From: Streptomyces albus subsp. albus
GTDB taxonomy: Bacteria; Actinomycetota; Actinomycetes; Streptomycetales; Streptomycetaceae
Length of the DNA: 64,000 bases
Reading direction: 5' to 3'
NCBI RefSeq assembly: GCF_000719865.1
Contig: NZ_JOID01000001.1
Location: forward strand, 1 to 64,000
Position 1 is the first letter of the stretch. Each line of letters opens with the position of its first letter. Made by a program: the position numbers and the translations under genes. The notes beneath the pieces were generated by a model, which ran no database searches, was not told where the DNA came from, and worked only from the letters and a program-made list of their open reading frames with translations. Below, piece after piece: positions 57,201 through 64,000 of this stretch.

Positions 57201-57263
57201 GCCTTCGTTCCGTTCAACTCCGCCGATCCCGGCCCGTGCAACCTCAATGACGGTGGTCTGTGA
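54261..57263 (+). CDS. Large secreted protein with lytic-transglycosylase-like and golvesin-C-like domains
   Basis: A 1000-aa exported protein. Residues 1-38 are a signal (LLAMSVVAASAALVPLASP). Residues 50-390 are beta-rich with propeller-like repeats. The region about 500-700 resembles a lysozyme/transglycosylase-like fold: Glu523 in GILAQESNFKQ as catalytic acid, then CGYGIAQVTTGMS and an Asn-rich NWYMALWGYNSGVY. The C-terminal 140 residues (from DNITTLRDDGTF; YKVFVHLPSHG) match golvesin C-terminal/Xly-type carbohydrate-binding domains. It probably cuts peptidoglycan or a related glycan outside the cell. AAGGAAG precedes the double ATG. It is 5 bases after the DUF2690 gene and overlaps the lipoprotein gene. 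Confidence 0.8.
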   Translation: MMRTRRLRRYLSANPLLAMSVVAASAALVPLASPDTGVRTASTTADSTAARLFSTPGKDLGPGYTSSRDAIVQATGDAEGLHILAARESDGFSLYEIARLSRKELSGTGPWTGYVCTTGSGNYAAAVYAPSVWSNEPGAYENGAFAAVIRLSDGKVTEVPDRVQLAYFTPGCGSGDEVAFTSSSATDRSAGSTTVISVDAATGSVDSRRTVDGYLTHVTPTRKRTVGVLGGDLVDLKGSGKKLSARKLAAVPGPMFALTASENGTVDIGTVDGRNSVISRFNGEDFTELGRAPKGKVKLLPVAGGAAVVGDVEGIDTDDAPGLSKYAVEGRVAGISRHGHLVTHSVFSEQMKGITARIGSPSRKGAGTVTVRATALRTGAEATTLVDTDRRRPERDSPLPMDPTAFAMAGRDDEDPLNCGEGMPESQCLSGSGAAVYGKVHEMETPCIVKRNNPRRQALQASANMVEWAVDQAVHGRLTVTRPKNWHDTGLDAYTPQGLFPKPSLTGGGEIPAQVMLGILAQESNFKQASWHSMNGDSGNVTKSDWFGNENGIHYYPNRAKADCGYGIAQVTTGMSEEHAQQFDTLRAGAVTTDYAANIAAGLGILAEKWNQLKALGMNANDGSPAYIENWYMALWGYNSGVYTSGAVGVGFFNNPINPRYPADRQPFLRYSYDDASHPGDWNYSEKIFGWAEVPQMTWNGEESYSEPNMPFGVVKAAPRDLFCDPSINACDPDAADPCPSWNSSCYWDGSVNWMGAQNTGNSSTEKLSYSLGSGEPELQSKYGHGPCIDHPSVYTNAIIVDDLGRHEDTYGCGDFEAADDGKFTLQTGDNITTLRDDGTFRATPYLAPIDLHQLGAGYDHHVYFTHSYGDTDYFHKITGRWQVNQAKLPSGDQPGQRYKVFVHLPSHGAEAVVRYNFIPGDNTSGAEPDYCRVNQGTRSAGKDTWFEMGTFTFWKGGRIEADNLHDAGTGDDNVVFDAIAFVPFNSADPGPCNLNDGGL

Positions 57264-57952
57264 TGCGCGCCGCCATCCGCGTTCCCACCGTGCTGATGGC
57301 TGTCGTCATCGGTGTGGGGGGAGCCGCCTCGTGCAGCCGGAACAGCCCCGAAGCCGCGGAGCCGGACCGCCCGAAGGCCACAGCGCCCGGTCCGGAGCCG
57401 TCCGGGACGCGGACGGCTCCGCGTGCCGCCGATCTGCCGGAGCACGCGGTGGGCGGCGACAAGCGGCCCAGCTTCGGCGCGGCGGACACGATGGCCACCG
57501 GATACACGGGGAAGGACTTCCTCACCCGGCTCGCGAAGGACTGGAAGCTGAAGCTGGACAAGCCCGTTGAGCAGGAGATGCCCGACGGGAAGAAGAGAAC
57601 CTATGTCCACGGGCGAGGCGGGAACGGGGTGACGGTGTCGGCCGGATACGCCGATCACGAGAACCTTTCCTCCCTTCTCTGCAGAACCAGCGCGGACCAA
57701 TCCCGTGGTTTCGGCTTCCTCGCTGCCTGTACAGGACTGGACGTGGCGGGAGTGGACCACGGCAAGGCGTCTTCTTGGCTCCAGCGGGCGAAGAAGGAGA
57801 CCGATTCCCTGTATGAGAAGAAGGTCACCGAGACGGGAAACAAGAAGGAGTTCGTCGTCAGCGGGGTTTTCACCTCCGGGCCGGTGACCATGGTTCTGCA
57901 CCGGGCTTACGACAAGTACTCGCTGCGGATCCTCGGAGGCGCGGTGGCATAG
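57263..57952 (+). CDS. Lipoprotein of unknown function, coupled to the lytic protein
   Basis: A 229-aa lipoprotein with lipobox GGAASC after a hydrophobic helix (LMAVVIGVGG). A Pro/Ala/Glu linker precedes a soluble domain (about 75-229) with YTGKDFLTRLAKDWKL, then two cysteines and WLQRAKKETDSLYEKKV. I do not recognise the domain. Its ATG overlaps the stop of the 1000-aa gene as TGATG, so its amount is tied to that protein. A specific inhibitor, chaperone or immunity role is possible but only inferred from the coupling. Confidence 0.75.
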   Translation: MRAAIRVPTVLMAVVIGVGGAASCSRNSPEAAEPDRPKATAPGPEPSGTRTAPRAADLPEHAVGGDKRPSFGAADTMATGYTGKDFLTRLAKDWKLKLDKPVEQEMPDGKKRTYVHGRGGNGVTVSAGYADHENLSSLLCRTSADQSRGFGFLAACTGLDVAGVDHGKASSWLQRAKKETDSLYEKKVTETGNKKEFVVSGVFTSGPVTMVLHRAYDKYSLRILGGAVA

Positions 57953-57987
57953 ACCCGAGAGCCGGCCGCCGGAAGCCGCTTCCGGAA

Positions 57988-58023
57988 GCGAGGGCCCCTG
58001 CCGTCACCGGCAGGGGCCCTCGC
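57988..58023. terminator. Strong bidirectional terminator
   Basis: A 16-bp perfect stem (57988-58003 with 58008-58023) with loop TCAC, placed between the coupled lipoprotein gene and the opposing small lipoprotein gene. Confidence 0.85.
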
Positions 58024-58078
58024 TCCGTCCGCGTGTTCCGCCCGCATGCCCGCGGAACGCCTTACTGGTCCGCCTGCT

Positions 58079-58414
58079 CTACAGCGGCGAGCAGATGAGT
58101 TCTTCGCTCTTGTCCTTGTACTCCTGCATCTCGTCCGCCGTGTAGCCCGCTTCCTTCAGGCCGTCCATCAGGGTTGCCGTGTCGCCGCACAGGCGGGGAC
58201 GCTGGTCGGCAAGGTAGGACTTGACGTCCTCGGCGTTCAGCTGTTCCCACGTCCGTTTGATCTCGTTGTTCTTCTCGTGGGTGTAGGAGAACTCGACCCA
58301 TTCCTTTTCCCGGTCCGTCAGGCGGGACGTGTCAACGGGCGTGTCGCTTCCCCCGCACGAGACGGCCATGAGAGTGCACGCCACCACCATGAGACATAAG
58401 GGCGCCTTCTTCAC
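58079..58414 (-). CDS. Small lipoprotein
   Basis: A 111-aa lipoprotein (lipobox LMAVSC at about 16-20) with a helical, charged mature part (LTDREKEWVEFSYTHEKNNE to EYKDKSEELICSPL) and two cysteines. GTG 58414 has GGAAGAGAG upstream. The base composition is the least GC-rich here. No family is recognised. It ends the exported-protein block next to rsmB. Confidence 0.75.
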   Translation of the reverse strand: MKKAPLCLMVVACTLMAVSCGGSDTPVDTSRLTDREKEWVEFSYTHEKNNEIKRTWEQLNAEDVKSYLADQRPRLCGDTATLMDGLKEAGYTADEMQEYKDKSEELICSPL

Positions 58415-58572
58415 GAAACTCTCTTCCGCCTAGACAGCCAGGAGCCGCCGCACTCTATCGCATGTACGTGTCAATCAACCGGGAAACATCGCGATACGCG
58501 CATACGTTGGGCGGCCGAGCGGAAGGAGGACGGGGCATACATTCCTGGACGCCACTGGGACCTCCGGGCCGT

Positions 58573-60012
58573 TCAGGACGTACGGCGCAGCAGGGCCAGG
58601 TACATCGCGTCGGTGCCGTGCAGATGGGGCCAGAGCTGGACGTCGGGGCCGTCGCCCAGGGCCGGGACGCCGGGCATCAGCGGCCGCGCGTCGAGGAGTT
58701 CGGCCTCCGGCGCCGGCCCGCCGCGGCCCTTCAGCACGTCGTCGACGACGGCGCGGGTCTCGGCGAGGTGCGGTGAGCAGGTGGCGTAGCCGACGACCCC
58801 GCCGACCCGGACCGCGTGCAGCGCCTCCCGCAGCAGTCCGCGCTGCAGCGGAGCGAAACCGTCCAGGTCGGAGGGGCGGCGCCGCCAGCGGGCCTCGGGA
58901 CGGCGGCGCAGCGCGCCGAGCCCGGTGCAGGGCACGTCGACGAGCACCCGGTCGAAGCTGCCGGGCCGCCACGGCGGCCGGGTACCGTCCGCGGCGATCA
59001 CCTGGTACGGGCCGGGGTTGCCGGCCAGCGCCCGCGCCACGAGCCGGGCCCGGTGCGGCTGCTTCTCCGAGGCGAGGAGGGACGCCCCCCGCTGCGCCGC
59101 CAGGGCGGCGAGCAGCGCGGCCTTGCCGCCGGGGCCGGCGCAGCCGTCGAGCCAGCGGCTGTCCTCCCCCTCCAGCGGGGCGCCCGCCACGGCGAGGGCG
59201 ACGAGCTGGCTGCCCTCATCCTGGACGCCGGCCCGGCCCTCGCGGACCGGCTCCAGCGCCCCGGGCTCGCCGCCCTCGGACAACCGCACCGCGTACGGGG
59301 ACCAGCGGCCGGGCAGCGCCGACTCCTCCCCCGCCGCGTCCAGCAGTTCACCGGCGGTCGACCGGCCGGGGCGGGCGACGAGGGTCACCTCGGGCCGCTC
59401 GTTGTCGGCCTCCAGCAGATCCTCGATGCCGGCCCGGCCGCCGCCGAGCGAGTCCCACAGCGCGGAGACGATCCACCGCGGATGGGAGTGGACGACGGCG
59501 AGGTGCTCCTCCGGGTCCTCGTCGTAGTCCGGCGCCACCCGCTCCAGCCAGCCGTCGAGATCGTCGGCCGCGATCTTCCGCAGCACGGCGTTGACGAACT
59601 TCGCCCGCCCGTCGCCGAGCACCACCCGGGCCAGCTCCACGGTGGCGCTCACCGCCGCGTGGCTGGGGATCCGGGTCCCGAGCAACTGGTGCGCCCCGAG
59701 GGAGAGCACATCCAGGACGGGCGGGTCCACCTCGCGCAGCGGCCGGTCCACACAGGCCGCGATGACCGCGTCATACGTGCCCTGCCGGCGCAGGGTCCCG
59801 TAGACCAGCTCGGTGGCGAGCGCGGCGTCGCGGCCGTCGAAGCCGTCCTCCTCGCGTGCCTTGCGGAGCAGGGGCGGCAGGACGAGGTTGGCGTAGGCGT
59901 CCCGCTCGTCGACCGCCCGCAGTGCCTCGTAGGCGAGGATGCGGACGGGGTCCTTGCGGGGACGGCGGTACGGCTTGCCGGGACGGCGGCGACGGGACTG
60001 GTCGGTGCTCAC
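58573..60012 (-). CDS. rsmB: 16S rRNA cytosine-5 methyltransferase RsmB
   Basis: A 479-aa RsmB that methylates C967 of 16S rRNA. An N-terminal NusB-like helical domain (about 20-155) precedes the Rossmann methyltransferase with LDGCAGPGGKAALLAAL. The two catalytic cysteines are in LVDVPCTGLGALRRRPE and VGYATCSPHLAE. It lies in its usual Streptomyces neighbourhood with fmt and rpe, though a SnoaL-like gene separates it from fmt. Confidence 0.95.
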   Translation of the reverse strand: MSTDQSRRRRPGKPYRRPRKDPVRILAYEALRAVDERDAYANLVLPPLLRKAREEDGFDGRDAALATELVYGTLRRQGTYDAVIAACVDRPLREVDPPVLDVLSLGAHQLLGTRIPSHAAVSATVELARVVLGDGRAKFVNAVLRKIAADDLDGWLERVAPDYDEDPEEHLAVVHSHPRWIVSALWDSLGGGRAGIEDLLEADNERPEVTLVARPGRSTAGELLDAAGEESALPGRWSPYAVRLSEGGEPGALEPVREGRAGVQDEGSQLVALAVAGAPLEGEDSRWLDGCAGPGGKAALLAALAAQRGASLLASEKQPHRARLVARALAGNPGPYQVIAADGTRPPWRPGSFDRVLVDVPCTGLGALRRRPEARWRRRPSDLDGFAPLQRGLLREALHAVRVGGVVGYATCSPHLAETRAVVDDVLKGRGGPAPEAELLDARPLMPGVPALGDGPDVQLWPHLHGTDAMYLALLRRTS

Positions 60013-60054
60013 AGGGAAAGGTGCTCCGCGGGTTACGAGGACGATCCCTCCAGA

Positions 60055-60525
60055 CTACGACGCCCCGCCGTCCGCGCCCGTGTCGCCCCAACCGCCCTGG
60101 ATCATGGTCTGGAACGCCCATTCCCCGTTCCGCTTCACCAGGATGTCGGCGTACCGCAGGTTCCGGGTGTACCCGCCCGCCGTGATCACGGACTCGCTGT
60201 GGACGACGACGAGCGAGGGGGTCAGGAAGTGCGGGGTGCGCACCGACTGGAAGCTCATCTCCTCGCCGCCGCCCGCATCCCCCAGGACCCCGCTCATCGT
60301 GGCAGTGAAGCGCTCGCGGTCCCACTGCTCGGCCGAGCCGTTGCCGGCCGCGTCATCGGTGACGACGTTGAGCGGGAAGACCGCCATGTCGGCCATCGCC
60401 TCGACCTCCCCCCGGGCACTGTGGGCTTCGTACCGCGCGAACCACTCGTCCAGCGCCCGGCGGTCCTCCTCACCGGGGGTGAACGCGGCTCCGGACTCGG
60501 GGACTGCCTGCTGCTGCTCCGTCAT
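60055..60525 (-). CDS. SnoaL/NTF2-like fold protein
   Basis: A 156-aa single-domain protein: RRALDEWFARYEAHSARGEVEAMADMAVFPLNVV, later VVVHSESVITAGGY and GEWAFQTMIQGGWG, as in the SnoaL-like (NTF2) superfamily. AGAGGAGCAGG precedes the ATG. It sits alone between rsmB and fmt with an elaborate promoter upstream, so it responds to a signal of its own. Substrate or ligand unknown. Confidence 0.75.
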   Translation of the reverse strand: MTEQQQAVPESGAAFTPGEEDRRALDEWFARYEAHSARGEVEAMADMAVFPLNVVTDDAAGNGSAEQWDRERFTATMSGVLGDAGGGEEMSFQSVRTPHFLTPSLVVVHSESVITAGGYTRNLRYADILVKRNGEWAFQTMIQGGWGDTGADGGAS

Positions 60526-60550
60526 CCTGCTCCTCTGGTCGCTTGCTCCA

Positions 60551-60620
60551 GCGATTAGTCAAGCTTGACTAATCGCAGGGACTGTACTGCCCCCGATCGC
60601 GCTTAGTCAAACTTGATGAC
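60551..60620 (-). promoter_or_regulatory. Promoter with a 26-bp perfect palindrome and a second operator half
   Basis: GCGATTAGTCAAG (60551-60563) is directly followed by its exact complement (60564-60576), a 26-bp palindrome with core TTAGTCAAGCTTGACTAA. On the minus strand a -35 TTGACT (60605-60610) and -10 TACAGT (60581-60586) are 18 bases apart. The -35 is inside a second, diverged copy (TTAGTCAA at 60603-60610, then ACTTGATGA). Repressor bound at both would block the promoter. MarR or TetR proteins bind such sites; none is nearby. Confidence 0.8.
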
Positions 60621-60757
60621 TGGGAGGTGCCCGGCGCGGCGCCCGACCCGCCGGGCACCGGCCGGGCTCGCCACCGGGCCGCATCGGGCCCGGGCCCGGT
60701 CGAGCGCGGAGCACGGGGCTCGTTCAGGCGCCGGGCCCCGTCCGGCACAGAGCCGCG

Positions 60758-61690
60758 TCAGGCGCCGAGCCGGTCCTCCGGGCCGATGCGGACGCCGCGG
60801 GCCCAGTCGGCGCCCCGCATCGGCTTCTTGCCCTGCGCCTGCACCCACAGCAGTTCGACGGCGTGCGAACCCGTTCCGGCGTACACCGCGTTCTTCGCCG
60901 CGGACAGGGCGCCGGGCGCCAGGTCCGTCCGCTCCAGGAGCAGGCCCACCGACATGACCTTCAGCCGCTCGCCGCGGAAGAGCGTCCACGCCCCGGGCGC
61001 GGGCGAGCAGCCCCGCACGACGCGGTCCACCCGGAGGGCGGGCGCCGACCAGTCGATCTTCGCGTCCTCGACGGTGAGCTTGGGCGCGATGCTGATGCCC
61101 TCGGCCGGCTGCGGCACGGGCCGGAGCGAGCCGTCCTCGATGCCGTCCATCGTCGCGGCCAGCAGGCCGGCGCCCGCGAGGGCGAGACGGGTCAGCAGAT
61201 CCCCGCTGGTGTCGGTGGGCTTGATCTCCTCGGTGATCACCCCGTACACGGGGCCGGTGTCCAGCCCTTCCTCGATCCGGAAGGTGGAGGCGCCCGTCAT
61301 CTCGTCGCCGGCGAGCACCGCGTGCTGCACCGGGGCGGCGCCCCGCCAGGCCGGCAGCAGCGAGAAGTGCAGATTCACCCAGCCGTGCGCCGGGATGCCG
61401 AGGGCGGCCTTGGGCAGCAGCGCGCCGTACGCGACGACGGGGCAGCAGTCGGGGGCGATCTCCCGCAGCCGGGCGAGGAAGTCCTCGTCCCGGGGACGGG
61501 CCGGCTTCAGCACCTCGATGCCGGCCTCCTCCGCCCGCTGCGCCACCGGGCAGGCGACGAGCTTCCGGCCGCGGCCGGCGGGTGCGTCGGGCCGCGTGAC
61601 GACGGCGGCGACCTCATGCCGTTCCGAGGCGATCAGGGCGTCCAGAGCGGGGACGGCGACCTCGGGGGTGCCGGCGAAGACCAGCTTCAT
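60758..61690 (-). CDS. fmt: Methionyl-tRNA formyltransferase
   Basis: A 310-aa Fmt that formylates initiator Met-tRNA with 10-formyl-THF. Blocks: [29 protein letters not shown], the catalytic [17 protein letters not shown] and DTGPVYG; the C-terminal domain binds tRNA. ATG 61690 follows a G run. Standard neighbour of priA and rsmB. Confidence 0.95.
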   Translation of the reverse strand: MKLVFAGTPEVAVPALDALIASERHEVAAVVTRPDAPAGRGRKLVACPVAQRAEEAGIEVLKPARPRDEDFLARLREIAPDCCPVVAYGALLPKAALGIPAHGWVNLHFSLLPAWRGAAPVQHAVLAGDEMTGASTFRIEEGLDTGPVYGVITEEIKPTDTSGDLLTRLALAGAGLLAATMDGIEDGSLRPVPQPAEGISIAPKLTVEDAKIDWSAPALRVDRVVRGCSPAPGAWTLFRGERLKVMSVGLLLERTDLAPGALSAAKNAVYAGTGSHAVELLWVQAQGKKPMRGADWARGVRIGPEDRLGA

Positions 61691-62853
<1,163 letters not shown>

Positions 62854-62866
62854 ACGGCCGGCTCTC

Positions 62867-62892
62867 CGGGCCCCGGCCTCTCCCGGGGCCCG
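62867..62892. terminator. Terminator between convergent genes
   Basis: CGGGCCCCGG (62867-62876) pairs exactly with CCGGGGCCCG (62883-62892) around a 6-base loop, between the HTH gene stop and the priA stop. Confidence 0.65.
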
Positions 62893-62968
62893 CGGCCGGC
62901 CGCTCCGCCACGTCCCTCGCGGGCGTCAACTCCCGCCCCGCGAACGGCACCCCGCGCCCTTCGGCGCC

Positions 62969-64000
62969 TCAGCCGAGGTCCGGCGGGTCGATGCGGATCC
63001 GTACCGGCGGCCCCTCGCGGCGGGTGAGGCGGGCCGCCTGGGCGGCCTTCAGCGCCGCCGCCAGCGCGGCACCGCTGCCGGGCCGCACCCGGATCAGCGC
63101 CCGGTCCCACTGCTCGCCCGGCGGCGGCCCTCCGGGCCGGGCGCCGCCGGGTCCGGGAACATGCATCGGCACGGGGCCGAGCACCTCGGCCCCGGCGGGC
63201 AGCCGGACCGTCTCCAGGAAGCCGGCGACCGCCTCCGGCGGGCCCGCCACGGCCGCCATCCGGGAGACCGGCGGAAAACCCAACTCCGCCCGCTCCGCCA
63301 ACTCCCGGGCGGCGTGCCCGGCGGGATCCCAGCGCACCAGCGCCTGCACCGGACGCAGCGCCGGCTCCGCGACCACCACGACCGTCCCCCCGGCGGGCTC
63401 CGGGCGCACCAGCGCGGCCGCGCCCAGCCAGCGGCGCAGCGTCTCCTCGCCCGCGCGCAGATCGGGCCGGCCGAGCATCGCCCAGCCGTCGAGAAGCAGC
63501 GCCGCCGCGTAGCCGCCCTCGGCGACCGGTTCCGCGCCGGGGGTGCTGACGACAAGCGCGGGCGCGTCCGGCACGGTGTCCAGCACGTGGTCGCGGCCGG
63601 AGGTGCGCACCGGCACCGCGGGGAAGGCCCGGCCCAGCTCCTCGGCCGTGCGGCGGGCGCCGAACACCTGGCCGCGCAGCCGGGCCCCGCCGCACTCCGG
63701 GCAGTGCCACCCCGGCGCCTCCCGTCCGCACCAGCCGCAGCACAGCGCCTCGGCCGGACCCACCGCCTCCAGCGGCCCCGAGCAGTGCGCGCAGCGCGCG
63801 GGCGTGCGGCAGCGTTCGCAGGCCAGCCGGGGCACATAGCCGCGGCGGGGCACCTGGATCAGCACCGGCCCCCGCTGGAGCGCGTCGCGGACCGTGCGCC
63901 AGGCCAGGCTCGGCAGCCGCGCGGCCCGCGCCGCCAGGTCCCGTGCCTCCTCGCCGTCGCCGATGGTGCGCACCCGGGGAGCGGTGACGCGGACCGTCTC
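62969..64000 (-). CDS. priA: Primosomal protein N' (PriA), C-terminal part (cut by window edge)
   Basis: At least 343 residues of PriA are visible; the frame stays open to the window end. The zinc-binding region reads CERCRTPARCAHCSG and CCGWCGREAPGWHCPECGG. After it come the helicase C-lobe (RTSGRDHVLDTVPDAPALVVSTPGAEP) and the C-terminal domain with RMAAVAGPPEAV and a WDRALIRVRPGSG end. PriA restarts collapsed replication forks. Actinobacterial members often have weakened ATPase motifs; the Walker A part lies outside this window, so this cannot be judged. Confidence 0.9.
   Translation of the reverse strand, partial: ETVRVTAPRVRTIGDGEEARDLAARAARLPSLAWRTVRDALQRGPVLIQVPRRGYVPRLACERCRTPARCAHCSGPLEAVGPAEALCCGWCGREAPGWHCPECGGARLRGQVFGARRTAEELGRAFPAVPVRTSGRDHVLDTVPDAPALVVSTPGAEPVAEGGYAAALLLDGWAMLGRPDLRAGEETLRRWLGAAALVRPEPAGGTVVVVAEPALRPVQALVRWDPAGHAARELAERAELGFPPVSRMAAVAGPPEAVAGFLETVRLPAGAEVLGPVPMHVPGPGGARPGGPPPGEQWDRALIRVRPGSGAALAAALKAAQAARLTRREGPPVRIRIDPPDLG

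Noticed and set aside
58440..58500. TTGACA on the minus strand as promoter of the small lipoprotein
   Set aside because: The only -10-like hexamer (TAGAGT) is 11 bases away, too close; no clear pair could be set.

Overview
The window is high-GC (roughly 70% or more) actinobacterial DNA, almost certainly from a Streptomyces chromosome. This rests on the codon bias, many GTG starts, and gene content: an actinobacterial rib operon with RibM and an FMN riboswitch, a hisG-hisE pair, GuaB1, the rpe/rsmB/fmt/priA neighbourhood, ANTAR, PadR and XRE-cupin regulators, and Tat-type secreted enzymes. No rRNA, tRNA or CRISPR array was seen.

Left part (1-31.9 kb) is accessory. It opens with the tail and right-end hairpin of an IS200/IS605-type element, then two genes that have both lost their 5' ends at one junction near position 860 (an HTH regulator on the minus strand, an I36-type secreted inhibitor on the plus strand). 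Next come a secreted GH30 galactanase, a small ATPase, and a minus-strand stress set (DJ-1/PfpI, TetR, aldehyde dehydrogenase, MFS exporter, PAS-ANTAR) with a divergent LysR gene. A TetR-type promoter controls an epoxide-hydrolase-like gene. Beside it lies a 634-aa protein with a contractile-injection-cargo-like N-terminus, a HAE...PCxxC deaminase centre and a possible HTH at the C-terminus. Gene relics, an old-yellow-enzyme/2,4-dienoyl-CoA reductase with a 20-bp perfect palindrome upstream, an ABC exporter, an XRE-cupin/hydrolase divergent pair, a methyltransferase, a DinB protein, a C39-like peptidase, a kinase, a compact probable small RNA and an orphan EccA-like AAA+ protein follow.

Right part (31.9-64 kb) is mostly conserved core: coupled CNNM/CBS membrane proteins, PH-domain protein, hisG, hisE, ribH, ribBA, ribM, ribE, ribD (minus strand, behind an FMN riboswitch), a uracil permease-type transporter, an amine oxidase plus nitrilase-superfamily amidase next to an AsnC/Lrp gene (a possible indole-3-acetamide route), guaB1 with an unusual leader RNA, a SorC-type regulator, rpe, then rsmB, fmt and the 3' part of priA.

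Between rpe and rsmB sits an inserted block (about 52.7-58.4 kb) of less GC-biased genes, all exported: an SH3-like protein, a DUF2690-like cysteine-rich protein, a 1000-aa lytic-transglycosylase/golvesin-C protein, a translationally coupled lipoprotein and an opposing small lipoprotein. This block, the deaminase protein, the guaB1 leader and the 29.5-kb small RNA are the items most worth following up.
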